64,000 nt of DNA. It comes from JABIKK01 sp964622835 (GTDB lineage: Archaea; Nanobdellota; Nanobdellia; SCGC-AAA011-G17; UBA489). Made by a program: the position numbers and the translations under genes. Each line of letters begins with the position of its first letter. Positions within the stretch are counted from its first letter, which is position 1. The notes beneath the pieces were generated by a model. The model did no database searches. It worked only from the letters and a program-made list of their open reading frames with translations, and had not been told where the DNA came from. Location: NCBI GenBank assembly GCA_964622835.1, contig CAZUSA010000001.1, forward strand, positions 229,498-293,497, read 5' to 3'. Below are positions 34,691 through 43,628 of this stretch, piece by piece.

Positions 34691-34723
34691 AGTTTAAAAG
34701 CATATCTAGAAGCCTTTAAAAGG
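34691..34723. promoter_or_regulatory. Back-to-back TATA boxes
   Basis: On the minus strand CTTTTAAACT (34691-34699) is centred 25-26 nt before ATG 34670. On the plus strand CCTTTAAAAGG (34713-34723) is centred 26 nt before ATG 34744. The two divergent promoters occupy about 33 bp. Confidence 0.55.
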
Positions 34724-34743
34724 AGTCTTGATAAAATTCTGGT

Positions 34744-35841
34744 ATGAAAATTGCCTTTACAACAGATTATAGTTTTCCATCGAAATGTGGCGTGTGGAAC
34801 GTTGTGTATCAGACAGCAAAGCAATTAATTAAAAGAGGACATGAAGTCCATATATTTTCGAGTAATACTATTAAAGGAACAAATCAAAAGTCTTCATTAT
34901 TTGAAGTCCATGAAAAAATAACATATCATCGATTCCCTGTTTTAGGTAAGATTGGTGAAAATGGACAAATATGGAATTTTAAGAAAGCATTAATCAATGT
35001 GCAACCAGATATTATTCATGCTCATGCGTATAGACATTTTCATGCTAATCTTGTTCCTAAGATTGCTAAGAACTTAAATATTCCTTGTTATTTAACAACA
35101 CATGCACCATTCCCTGGTAAGAATATTAGAACATCTAAAACACAAAAGCTTGTGGATCTTTTTGATAAATATATTGGGAAAAAATTACTTAATAGTTATT
35201 CCAAGGTGTTTGCAATATCCCAATGGGAAATTCCTCTCCTAAAAAGTATTGGTTGTGAAGAAAGTAATATTGTTTTTTTACCGAATGGTTATCCACAGGA
35301 ATTATTTGATCTTAAAACGTCGTTTAAAAAAAAGGCAGTGTATCTTGGAAGAATTTCTGCGGTAAAGAGTTTAGAAACATTTCTTGCTGCTGCAAAGGAA
35401 TTACCTGATTGGTCATTTACTATTCATGGTTCAAAAGAAGGTTCATATGAATTAACAGAGTGCCCAAAAAATGTTACAATTACAGTAAAACCTTTTGATT
35501 TGAAGGAAGAAAAGAAAATTTTAGAAAAAAATGCAGTGTTTATTCTTCCGAGCGTAACAGAAGCTGTTCCTTTAGCGCTACTTGAGGCTATGGCAGCAGG
35601 ATTAGTGTGTATTAGCTCTAAAACACGCGGTGGTATGGAATTACTAACTGAAGGAAAGACAGGATTATTATTCCCTATTGGTAACAGTGATGCATTAGTT
35701 CGAGCTATAGACAAAGTAAATGCTACAAAATGGAAAAGCATTACAAGTGCTGCAAAAAAATCCGTAAAGGATCGTTCATGGGAAGATCTTGTTGAAAAGG
35801 TTGAAAGAAATTACATAAAAGATCTTATTTTAATACGTTAA
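34744..35841 (+). CDS. Family 4-type glycosyltransferase
   Basis: A 365-residue GT-B enzyme. N-terminal domain: FTTDYSFPSKCGVWNVVYQTA with the donor-side GV loop; IIHAHAYRHFHANL. C-terminal domain: LGRISAVKSLETFL, then FILPSVTEAVPLALLEAMAAGL with the ExxxxxxxE motif (about 271-279) of retaining GT4 enzymes. It carries no membrane segment. It probably builds the lipid-linked glycan. Own leaderless promoter; its last 17 nt overlap the 3' end of the convergent radical SAM gene. Confidence 0.88.
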   Translation: MKIAFTTDYSFPSKCGVWNVVYQTAKQLIKRGHEVHIFSSNTIKGTNQKSSLFEVHEKITYHRFPVLGKIGENGQIWNFKKALINVQPDIIHAHAYRHFHANLVPKIAKNLNIPCYLTTHAPFPGKNIRTSKTQKLVDLFDKYIGKKLLNSYSKVFAISQWEIPLLKSIGCEESNIVFLPNGYPQELFDLKTSFKKKAVYLGRISAVKSLETFLAAAKELPDWSFTIHGSKEGSYELTECPKNVTITVKPFDLKEEKKILEKNAVFILPSVTEAVPLALLEAMAAGLVCISSKTRGGMELLTEGKTGLLFPIGNSDALVRAIDKVNATKWKSITSAAKKSVKDRSWEDLVEKVERNYIKDLILIR

Positions 35842-37468
35842 GTGATATTTTTTCTTCTGAATTGTTCTTTTCTTTAGCTGGTTGTATAACAGTTAATTCT
35901 TCTTGCTCTGGCTGTTCTTTATCAGGCATATCATAAGCATATTCTTCAATGTGTGATTTGTTAAAGAAACTAATGTGTTTAAAGGAGAGAAAGTTTTTTG
36001 CCATTTTTGTTATGAAGTGGAGATTATTAGTATCGCGTAAATGATAAAATAACCAAGGAAGGGAATAGAATGGATTGGTCATGGAGCGTATTTTTCTTCG
36101 AATAAAATTTTTTTGTGCTTTTACTTGCATTTTTTGGAGTTCTTCTCCGGTAAAATGGTGTGTATCATACGTTGGATTGATAAGATTACTTTGCTGGTTG
36201 CCTCTGAGGAGTCCTTCTTTCTTAAATTTATCATACAGTGGTGTGCCAGCATACGGTTGGGCTACGTAGAAGAGGGAAAAATCCAATCCAGAATCATTTG
36301 CAAAATCTATGGTTTCTTGTATGTCTTCTTTTGTTTCATCCGGGAACCCAATGAGAAACGTAGAGACGGTAAAAATACCAAGTTTTTTACATGCAGTAAT
36401 AATTTTTTTACAGTGATCATAGTCTATGGGTTTGTGGATGTATTGGTCCATTGTTTTTTTACATCCTGTTTCTATACCAAATGATGCACGATGATAGCCT
36501 GATTTAGCCATTTTTTTGAGTAAGGGTTCATCAAGAGTCCATATAGCAATGCCGTTGGGTGTGTCCCATTTAAAGTCAAGACCACGTGCTACAATGTCAT
36601 CACAGATATCTGCAACACGTTTTGTATCTAAAGAAAAATTGTCATCTTGAATGCGTATGTGTTTAACACCGTATTCTTTAACAAGGTGTTCCATTTCGTC
36701 AACAACAAGTTTTGCTGATCGTGTTCGCCAAACACGTTTCCATACAGTAAATATTGAACAAAAAGAACATTTTTGGGGACATCCCCGACTTGTGATCATA
36801 TCTGTTGCAGGCCCTTTACCAATACCCACATCATTCAAAGGATGTTTAAGATATTTTTCCATGGGTAACAAATGTCGAGCAGGCATAGGTAATTCATCAA
36901 GTGACCAAATAAATGGTCGTTCTTCATTCTTTTTCACTTTTCCTTTTGCGTCAAGTAGTATAGTTCCTTCAATCTTGTTAAGTGCAGATTTCTTTTTGTT
37001 TTTTGCAAATGTTTGTACAATTTCTCTGAAAGTATATTCTGCTTCTCCATGAACAATAACATCAACGTCTTTGTTAGCAAGAACGCTTTCAGGTGATGCT
37101 GAAGAATGGGCCCCACCAAAAACAACAAGTGTTTCAGGAAATATTTTTTTAACAATACGTGCTACGTCAAAACTGTCTTGTTCATACATTGAATATGAAC
37201 AGTTAATACCTACAACATCTGGTCGAAATACTTTGAGTTCTTGTTCAATACCAATTGCAGAAGTTCCAACACGATAGGTGTCATCACTAACACGTTGAAC
37301 GATATGATAATCTGCTAAACAATCAAGAATTCTAACAGAAAAGTCTGCTTCTTCAAGGACAGCTCCAAGATAGGCTAATCCTAACGGGACTTTGGTATTT
37401 GTGATACCAGCCTTGAGGCTACCAGTAAGGGGACTGCCTATGAGCATAACTCTTGTTTGTGCGGCCAT
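35825..37468 (-). CDS. B12-binding-domain radical SAM protein
   Basis: A 547-residue third member of the paralogous set. The cobalamin-binding-like domain covers about 1-165 (VVGINCSYSMYE, VVFGGAHSSASPE), the cluster motif is Cys230, Cys234 and Cys237 (CPQKCSFC), followed by IRIQDDNFSLD, FGIETGCKKTM and LIGFPDETKED. A C-terminal extension of about 60 residues rich in Glu/Lys has no counterpart in the other two. Substrate unknown. It has its own TATA box (37487-37497) 26 nt before ATG 37468. Confidence 0.88.
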   Translation of the reverse strand: MAAQTRVMLIGSPLTGSLKAGITNTKVPLGLAYLGAVLEEADFSVRILDCLADYHIVQRVSDDTYRVGTSAIGIEQELKVFRPDVVGINCSYSMYEQDSFDVARIVKKIFPETLVVFGGAHSSASPESVLANKDVDVIVHGEAEYTFREIVQTFAKNKKKSALNKIEGTILLDAKGKVKKNEERPFIWSLDELPMPARHLLPMEKYLKHPLNDVGIGKGPATDMITSRGCPQKCSFCSIFTVWKRVWRTRSAKLVVDEMEHLVKEYGVKHIRIQDDNFSLDTKRVADICDDIVARGLDFKWDTPNGIAIWTLDEPLLKKMAKSGYHRASFGIETGCKKTMDQYIHKPIDYDHCKKIITACKKLGIFTVSTFLIGFPDETKEDIQETIDFANDSGLDFSLFYVAQPYAGTPLYDKFKKEGLLRGNQQSNLINPTYDTHHFTGEELQKMQVKAQKNFIRRKIRSMTNPFYSLPWLFYHLRDTNNLHFITKMAKNFLSFKHISFFNKSHIEEYAYDMPDKEQPEQEELTVIQPAKEKNNSEEKISLNVLK

Positions 37469-37486
37469 CAGAGGACACTAAAAAGA

Positions 37487-37522
37487 TAGATTATAAACCT
37501 TTCCCGAGCACAATCCTTTTAA
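37487..37522. promoter_or_regulatory. Divergent TATA boxes
   Basis: On the minus strand GGTTTATAATC (37488-37498) is centred 26 nt before ATG 37468. On the plus strand CCTTTTAAG (37515-37523) is centred 26 nt before the GTG at 37545, pointing to that codon and not ATG 37527 as start. Confidence 0.5.
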
Positions 37523-37544
37523 GACGATGGAAGAGGGGTTCTCC

Positions 37545-39167
37545 GTGAAAAAAAACGAACAAAAAATATTTGAGCAAAAAAAGGCAAAGATTCGAAAGAA
37601 GATAGAAGAGATATACCAACAACGAGAACGATATCTTCTTTGGATATTATTTATAGGTGTTGTATTGTTTAAGGGATATTATTTTTTCAAAACATTAGAT
37701 CAAGCAGTATGGTGGGATGAAGGAGATTATCTTGCTGTTGGCAAAGAATTGTTCCAGGGTGGTGCACGTCCAGAGTGGTGGTCACATTTCACAGTTATTC
37801 GGCCATTATTAATGCCGGTAACATGGGGATTTTTGTTTTTCTTACATTCTCCTGAGTGGTTAGTGAAAATGATTACATTACTCATTCCAAGTATTTTGAG
37901 TGTTTTTTTATTATATAAAATCGGCAAGGATATGTACAATAGTCAAGTTGGTTTTATTGCTGCCATTATGTTGGCTGTACAATGGGTGCATAATTTTTAC
38001 ACACAAAGATTGTTAACGGACATTCCTGCAATGTTTTTAGGTTTACTTGCTGTATATTTCTTTTGGTCAAAATACATTAAAGAAAAAGAAGCAAAAGGAT
38101 TATATCTTGCTGTTATTTTTGGCGTATTGGCGTTTACTGCAAGATTCCCTTTGGCATTGGTGCTAATCACAATCTTCTTATTTTTATTACTAACAAAACA
38201 AAAAGAATTCTTTAAAGATAAAGTAGTAGGAAAGAGTATGTTGTGGGGAGCTGCTGTTCTTTCACCGTATATCATTTATTTTATTGTTACAAAGTTCCAA
38301 TTGTTTAACTTTTATTTTGGCGATGAAGCCGTGTCCATGAAGACCCCCATAAGTAGTGCTTTTAATACCATTATGCCAATTATCCCTCAGTTATTAGAGA
38401 GTATATGGTTTTGGGGATTTATTCTGGGCATACTCACATTATACAAATTAGTTATCGGATTGGATGTTGTTCTCAAGCAAAAAACAAAGAAATTAAATGC
38501 TGATTTATTTATTGTATTATTTACGTCCATACATCTTTTATTTTATGTGGTTATTTTACGAGCTGCCAATGATCGATGGTTGTTAATGTTGCTTCCACCA
38601 CTCTTTTTGTTAAGTGCGCGTGGTATAACTTCCATATCTGATTTTGTTAAAGAAAAGAGTAAACTGTTAGCGTTAGGCATTATTGTTGTATTCCTTATTA
38701 TGGGAGCTTCTCAACAGATTGAACATACAAATACTTTGACACTTTCAAAAATTAATTCATATCAAGAAGAAAAGCTTGCAGGATTATGGTTGAAAGAAAA
38801 CACACCAGAAGATGCAGCAGTTATTGTGGCATCAATTGTACAGAACCAATATTATTCAGAAAGACAGAGTTATGATTTTTATAGCAAAGTTACTCCTCAT
38901 TCTGATTGTTATGACATTTATGGTAAATTGATAGAAACGGATGAATGTTTTGCAAAGACAGAGGAATCATTTAGAAAGAAAATAAAGGATATTGATGCGG
39001 ATTACATGATCATCCATGTATTTGAACCGGTCTTTACACCCCCATGGATTTATAGTTACCCAGATAGACACCCTGGTGAAGTAGAATTAGTAAAATATTA
39101 TAATCAAGGTAATAATCTTGTTTTAGCTATTTACAAGTTCAATAAAGATTCAGCGGTTTTTAGCTAG
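37545..39167 (+). CDS. Membrane glycosyltransferase, GT39/GT-C-like
   Basis: A 540-residue GT-C protein with about ten membrane segments. The N-terminus is very charged (many Lys and Glu, about 1-30). The first outer loop has the catalytic-type acidic pair in VWWDEGDYL. A soluble C-terminal domain (about 385-540) carries Tyr-rich stretches. It should use a polyprenyl-phosphate sugar outside the membrane. The frame also opens with ATG 37527; TATA spacing favours GTG 37545. Its 3' end overlaps the convergent methyltransferase gene by 18 nt. Confidence 0.8.
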   Translation: MKKNEQKIFEQKKAKIRKKIEEIYQQRERYLLWILFIGVVLFKGYYFFKTLDQAVWWDEGDYLAVGKELFQGGARPEWWSHFTVIRPLLMPVTWGFLFFLHSPEWLVKMITLLIPSILSVFLLYKIGKDMYNSQVGFIAAIMLAVQWVHNFYTQRLLTDIPAMFLGLLAVYFFWSKYIKEKEAKGLYLAVIFGVLAFTARFPLALVLITIFLFLLLTKQKEFFKDKVVGKSMLWGAAVLSPYIIYFIVTKFQLFNFYFGDEAVSMKTPISSAFNTIMPIIPQLLESIWFWGFILGILTLYKLVIGLDVVLKQKTKKLNADLFIVLFTSIHLLFYVVILRAANDRWLLMLLPPLFLLSARGITSISDFVKEKSKLLALGIIVVFLIMGASQQIEHTNTLTLSKINSYQEEKLAGLWLKENTPEDAAVIVASIVQNQYYSERQSYDFYSKVTPHSDCYDIYGKLIETDECFAKTEESFRKKIKDIDADYMIIHVFEPVFTPPWIYSYPDRHPGEVELVKYYNQGNNLVLAIYKFNKDSAVFS

Positions 39168-39884
39168 CACTTCTATATTGTAGAATCCAACCATAGGTAG
39201 TTTAAACAGGTTACGTAGGAAAAAGAGGAAGGGGTGTCGTTCATAGATTTGTCCTGCTTTTTTTGGTGAAAGCAGGTGTAACTTAATAAGTAATCGTAAG
39301 AAAAGATCTATGACGGGATGTTTAAAGAGTGTACAACGAACATCAACAATAGAAAATCCTTTACGTGCAATAATATTTTGAAATACTTGTGAAGAAGCGT
39401 ATTCACGGTAGTGTGTAGGATCACTAACAAAGACACCATCTTTGCGATAGATCCAAATGCCCCATGGTTTTTTTACAACAGAAGAGACATAAAATAATCC
39501 ATCTTTTTTGAGGACACGTTGTACTTCTGTAAGGAAAGGTTGTTCATCAGGAATATGTTCAATAACTTGGTTTGAAAGAAGCACGTCAAAAGTGTTATCT
39601 TTTGCAGGAATTTTTTCTGCATGTCCCTTTATGATGGGCACTTTCTGCGATGCACGATCATGCCGTATAAGAGACGGTTCAATACCAAGTATTTCTTTCT
39701 TTGTAAGAAGATCTAAAAAAAGTATTTGATGAAGAATATTTGCATCGCCACAACCCACATCTGCAAGCAAGATTGATTGTTTTTTTTCTTTGGCTAATGC
39801 TATTGCTTTTTTTATAAGAGAAGGTACAAGTCCTGGTTCATAAAAATTTACATGTTCCTGGGAGTAGTCATCGAACGATTTCAT
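39150..39884 (-). CDS. SAM-dependent methyltransferase
   Basis: A 244-residue class I methyltransferase. SAM motif LADVGCGDANIL, then FDVLLSNQVIEHIPDEQPFL as motif IV/V and VLKKDGLFYVSS. The C-terminal third has hydrophobic stretches near FLRLLIKLHLLSP. It is probably a sugar or polyprenyl-intermediate methyltransferase. The frame is open for 71 codons further upstream, but those codons are low-complexity Phe-rich and contain the TATA box centred 26 nt before ATG 39884, so the short start is preferred. Confidence 0.82.
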   Translation of the reverse strand: MKSFDDYSQEHVNFYEPGLVPSLIKKAIALAKEKKQSILLADVGCGDANILHQILFLDLLTKKEILGIEPSLIRHDRASQKVPIIKGHAEKIPAKDNTFDVLLSNQVIEHIPDEQPFLTEVQRVLKKDGLFYVSSVVKKPWGIWIYRKDGVFVSDPTHYREYASSQVFQNIIARKGFSIVDVRCTLFKHPVIDLFLRLLIKLHLLSPKKAGQIYERHPFLFFLRNLFKLPMVGFYNIEVLAKNR

Positions 39885-39905
39885 CAAAAAATCTAAGAAA
39901 AAGTG

Positions 39906-39914
39906 CCATTTAAA
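39906..39914 (-). promoter_or_regulatory. TATA box for the methyltransferase at 39884
   Basis: CATTTAAAT is centred 26 nt upstream of ATG 39884 on the minus strand. Confidence 0.55.
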
Positions 39915-39987
39915 TACTTTTTCAGAAAAGAAAGAAAAACAACCGAAATGATTATAAAACTCAAAAAAATCGGAAAAAAAGGTAAAA

Positions 39988-40692
39988 ATGAAAGTTGTTA
40001 TTTTTTGCGGTGGAGCGGGAACGCGTTTAAAAGAGATGACAGAAGACCTTCCAAAGCCGTTAATACAAGTCGGTGGAAAGCCTGTGCTATGGCACATTAT
40101 GAAAGTTTACCAAGCAAGAGGGTTTAATGAGTTTGTTCTTTGCTTAGGATATAAAGGTGATAAAATCAAGGAATATTTTGAGAAAAATCCTGAAAATGAG
40201 TTTAAGATTGATTTTGTTAATACAGGTGATGCAACAACACCAAAGTCAGAACGATTACAAAAAATTAAAGAATATATTACTGAAGAAAACTTTTTGTTAG
40301 CATATGGTGATGATCTCAGTGATGTAGACATTAATGAAGTTATAAAAAATCATACTGAATCAAAAAATACAGTAACCATTACAGTGATAAATCCGCGGTC
40401 AGATTTTGGTGTCGTAAAAATTGATGATGCAAACAAAGTAACTGGTTTCGAAGAAAAACCAAGATTAAAAAATGCATGGATCAGTGGTGGATATGCTGTA
40501 GTGAACAAAGATATTTTTAATTATTTAAGTTTGGGCGAGTTAGAAAACGAAGTGTATAAAAAATTAGTTGAAGAAAATAAGTTGGGTGTGTTTAAGCATG
40601 AAGGATTTTGGAAAACAATGAATACATTTAAAGACCATTGTGAACTTGAAGAAATGTGGAAGAACAATGATGTTCCCTGGAGAATTAAATGA
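39988..40692 (+). CDS. rfbF: Glucose-1-phosphate cytidylyltransferase-like
   Basis: A 234-residue sugar nucleotidyltransferase. The activated-nucleotide loop is FCGGAGTRLKEMTEDLPKPL (about 5-24, with the catalytic Lys in PKPL), followed by LWHIMKVYQARGFNEFVLCLGYKGDKIKEYF, which is characteristic of RfbF, and GYAVVNKDIF late. It makes CDP-glucose from CTP and glucose-1-phosphate. The next gene, overlapping by ATGA, is a CDP-glucose 4,6-dehydratase, which supports the CDP rather than UDP or dTDP assignment. A TATA-like GATTATAAAAC lies at 39950-39960 and a short AAGGT ribosome site precedes the ATG. Confidence 0.9.
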   Translation: MKVVIFCGGAGTRLKEMTEDLPKPLIQVGGKPVLWHIMKVYQARGFNEFVLCLGYKGDKIKEYFEKNPENEFKIDFVNTGDATTPKSERLQKIKEYITEENFLLAYGDDLSDVDINEVIKNHTESKNTVTITVINPRSDFGVVKIDDANKVTGFEEKPRLKNAWISGGYAVVNKDIFNYLSLGELENEVYKKLVEENKLGVFKHEGFWKTMNTFKDHCELEEMWKNNDVPWRIK

Positions 40693-41660
40693 GTAACTTT
40701 TGGGAAGGAAAAAACGTTTTTGTAACAGGCTGTACAGGACTTATGGGTAGTTGGATTACTAAAGAACTTGTAGAACAAAACGCAAAAGTTACTGGTTTAG
40801 TAAGGGATCAAATTCCCGAAACAAATTTTAAAACATTTCAATTAGATAAAAAAATTAACATTGTTTCTGGTGACATTGAAGATTATAATACTCTTAGAAG
40901 AGCGCTTGCAGAGTATGAAATTGACACAGTATTCCATTTAGCTGCACAGCCTATTGTAGGCATTGCTTTCAAGGACCCTATGGGGACATTCAAAGCAAAT
41001 ATCATGGGAACAGCCAATGTTTTAGAAGCTTGTCGCCAATCTAATGTAGAACGTGTGGCTATTGCATCAAGTGATAAAGCATATGGTGAACACAGTGAAT
41101 TACCCTATACAGAAGAGTTTAGTTTAAATGGGAGGTACCCTTATGATGCTTCTAAGTCTTGTGCTGATATTCTTAGTCAAACCTATTACAAAACATATGG
41201 ATTACCAGTTGCAATTACACGGTGTGGTAATACGTATGGTGGTGGAGACTTAAACTTTAATAGAATTATTCCTGAAACGATAAAGAGTATTTTACATGAA
41301 AAAAATCCTATTATCCGTAGTGACGGAAAGTTTGTTCGTGAATACTTTTACATTAAAGATGTGGTAACAGCATACTTACAGCTTGCAGAAAATTTACACA
41401 GACCTGAGGTAAAAGGTGAAGCATTTAATTTTGGCTCAGAGGAACCAGTAACAGTTGTAGAATTAGTAAAAAAAATATTAGAAATTTCAGGAAAACAACA
41501 TTTAAACATGGAAATTTTAAACAGTGCAAAAGCTGAAATTACAAAACAGTATTTGAGTGCCGAAAAAGCAAAGAGTATTTTGGGATGGAAGCCTGAATTT
41601 ACATTGGATGTTGGATTAAAAGAGACGTATGATTGGTATAAGAATTACTTTAATAAGTGA
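40689..41660 (+). CDS. rfbG: CDP-glucose 4,6-dehydratase-like
   Basis: A 323-residue extended SDR. NAD motif VTGCTGLMGSW (12-22), FHLAAQPIVGIAF (about 81-93), the ASSDKAYGEH motif shared with RfbG, and the catalytic YDASK (YxxxK). It converts CDP-glucose to CDP-4-keto-6-deoxyglucose, precursor of 3,6-dideoxy and branched sugars. It is translationally coupled to rfbF. Such a CDP pathway is known mainly from bacterial lipopolysaccharide loci, so its presence in an archaeal island may reflect transfer. The 3' end overlaps a convergent gene by 16 nt. Confidence 0.92.
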   Translation: MSNFWEGKNVFVTGCTGLMGSWITKELVEQNAKVTGLVRDQIPETNFKTFQLDKKINIVSGDIEDYNTLRRALAEYEIDTVFHLAAQPIVGIAFKDPMGTFKANIMGTANVLEACRQSNVERVAIASSDKAYGEHSELPYTEEFSLNGRYPYDASKSCADILSQTYYKTYGLPVAITRCGNTYGGGDLNFNRIIPETIKSILHEKNPIIRSDGKFVREYFYIKDVVTAYLQLAENLHRPEVKGEAFNFGSEEPVTVVELVKKILEISGKQHLNMEILNSAKAEITKQYLSAEKAKSILGWKPEFTLDVGLKETYDWYKNYFNK

Positions 41661-42610
41661 AGTATTGTTTTATAGGAATAGACACTAAAAACGCCAAAGC
41701 AAGCAAAGGGATGAAAGATCCATGCTGATGAAGGTTTTCTAATAAATCCACGTATTGCTTCAAGACAGGGCACAATAAAGGTAAGGAAAAGAAGTGAAAT
41801 TACAAAGAGTCGAAGAGGAGAAGCATTGTAGGGGTATTCTAGGGTTATTTCTTTGTTAAGTCTTCTATCCACCCGACGTATCTTTTTTATAAAAAAATCT
41901 GAAACATTTTTAAGATCGTGTTTTAAACCTACAGGGACTTTACCAAAGGTGTCAAAACCTCCAACAACGAGTCTATTAACAATATCTGTGTGTATAAATG
42001 GCGTGTATGTTATTTTTTTAAGTCTGTCTTTTCTTACAAAAAAACCATTTGATCCCATTGCAGGAACGTTACCTGGCATGAGTGTTATTTTTCTGTGTGT
42101 TTTATATATTTTTTCTATGTGCGGTAGTCCTGTCCATTTTCCTGTAATATAACACATCCTATCATAAATGCCTAAGTGAATTGCATAAGGATCATCGCCA
42201 CTGAGAAGTGCACAGTAGCGTGTTATGAGATTGTCTTTTTTTGTTGCAGTAAAGAAGAGTGTGTCTGTTGCAGTGATTGTTGTATCTTTGAAAGGAACAA
42301 CAATTTTTTTAAGAAATTGTTTATCAGAAATAATATTATCTGCGTCAATAAATCCAATGATGGTTCCTTTTGCTTTGTTGATACCTACAACGCGTCCATA
42401 TTCTTCAACTTTCTTTTTATTTTTACAGAGAATAACGGGATATTTTTTTACTATTGAAAGAGTGTTATCTGTACTGCCACCGTCAACAATGAGTACTTCA
42501 AGTTTTTTTCGTGGATAGTCTTGTGAAAAGATACCCTCTAAACATTGTTGAATGGTTCGTTCATTGTTATATGTCGGCAAGACAATACTAACAGTGGGTT
42601 GTTGAGCCAT
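41645..42610 (-). CDS. Family 2 glycosyltransferase
   Basis: A 321-residue GT-A enzyme: VSIVLPTYNNERTIQQCLEG, VDGGSTDNTLS, GFIDADNIISD with the metal-binding DAD and one C-terminal membrane segment pair (about 260-285 and 300-318). It resembles membrane-associated glycosyltransferases that extend lipid-linked glycans. It lies 1 nt after the stop of the next upstream glycosyltransferase gene, in a five-gene operon that begins at 46551. Confidence 0.88.
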   Translation of the reverse strand: MAQQPTVSIVLPTYNNERTIQQCLEGIFSQDYPRKKLEVLIVDGGSTDNTLSIVKKYPVILCKNKKKVEEYGRVVGINKAKGTIIGFIDADNIISDKQFLKKIVVPFKDTTITATDTLFFTATKKDNLITRYCALLSGDDPYAIHLGIYDRMCYITGKWTGLPHIEKIYKTHRKITLMPGNVPAMGSNGFFVRKDRLKKITYTPFIHTDIVNRLVVGGFDTFGKVPVGLKHDLKNVSDFFIKKIRRVDRRLNKEITLEYPYNASPLRLFVISLLFLTFIVPCLEAIRGFIRKPSSAWIFHPFACFGVFSVYSYKTILHLLK

Positions 42611-42611
42611 T

Positions 42612-43628
42612 TTATTCTATCTCCAAGGCTTCTGCTGGGTTAAATGTCTTGTCCAGACTTTTATTACGTAGGATACCTGCAAACACACCATACGCATAGG
42701 TCATATGTGTTGCAATTAAGAGGAATAATACAGGGATAAAGTAAGCAAATGATTTTGTTTTTGCAGCCGTAAAAATAGAATAAAGAGCATAAAGTGCAAG
42801 GACTACAAAATAAAACGTTTTGAAAGAGTTATGAAGCATAAACGTTAAAGGCCCAAGAAGGACACCAACGTAAAATATAAGAGGTAAAAAGTAAACAAGC
42901 TTGCGAGATGTTTCTGGAAATTTTCTTGAAAAATACCCTCTGTATAAGGACCACATGTAGGTTTGTCGTAGGTGATCTTGGTATGTTTTTCTTCGATGGT
43001 GATAAACAATAACGTTAGGATCATAGACCATTTTTTTCTTGAGTTTTTGTGTAAGATCATAACAAAGTTTGGTATCTTCTCCACCCCAATAATAAGTGTT
43101 AAATCCTTTGATACTTTCAAAGTCTTTTTTTCGAACAAGAAGATTACATGTAGGATAATCTACGATATATTGGAATTTATCTTTTGTATACACATATTTT
43201 TGCGAGCCTGCTCCAAGTGCATAAACAAATCCTGAAACCATTTGTTTAAACGTACTTTCTTTTGGTGCTAATTGTGGCCCAGCAACTGCACAAATATCTG
43301 GATTTTCGAAGTAGGGTATTGCATGATCCAACCAGTCTGCAACAGGATAAGCATCATCATCAATAAATGCTACAATATCACCGCGTGCTGCTTGTGCACC
43401 AACGTTTCTTTTTGTTGCAGGGTTAACACGGTCAACTTTGAGAATGGTAGTATTAGGAAAAGTATATGTTTCTTTTGCTTCTGATACAATAATAATTTCA
43501 AAGTTTTTATAGGACAAATCAAGAAGTTTTGGAATGTGATCTAAGACGTATTGTCCTATTTTTCGTACGGGAATAACAATTGAAAAAAAAGGTTCATTCG
43601 ATGTTTTAGTTTGTGTGTTTTTTGTCAT
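42612..43628 (-). CDS. Family 2 glycosyltransferase with membrane segments
   Basis: A 338-residue GT-A enzyme with FSIVIPVRKIGQYV, a shortened VSEAKETYTF instead of the usual DDGS motif, and FIDDDAYPVADWL as metal-binding DDD. A late GGEDTKLCYDL is the acceptor/base motif (ED). Three membrane segments follow (about 240-325). The weak first motif suggests a less typical nucleotide pocket. Its start lies 23 nt inside the upstream gene. Confidence 0.86.
   Translation of the reverse strand: MTKNTQTKTSNEPFFSIVIPVRKIGQYVLDHIPKLLDLSYKNFEIIIVSEAKETYTFPNTTILKVDRVNPATKRNVGAQAARGDIVAFIDDDAYPVADWLDHAIPYFENPDICAVAGPQLAPKESTFKQMVSGFVYALGAGSQKYVYTKDKFQYIVDYPTCNLLVRKKDFESIKGFNTYYWGGEDTKLCYDLTQKLKKKMVYDPNVIVYHHRRKTYQDHLRQTYMWSLYRGYFSRKFPETSRKLVYFLPLIFYVGVLLGPLTFMLHNSFKTFYFVVLALYALYSIFTAAKTKSFAYFIPVLFLLIATHMTYAYGVFAGILRNKSLDKTFNPAEALEIE

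Noticed and set aside
39885..40097. Longer N-terminus for the methyltransferase ending at 39150
   Set aside because: The added part is Phe-rich, crosses the divergent rfbF promoter and contains the TATA for the shorter start.
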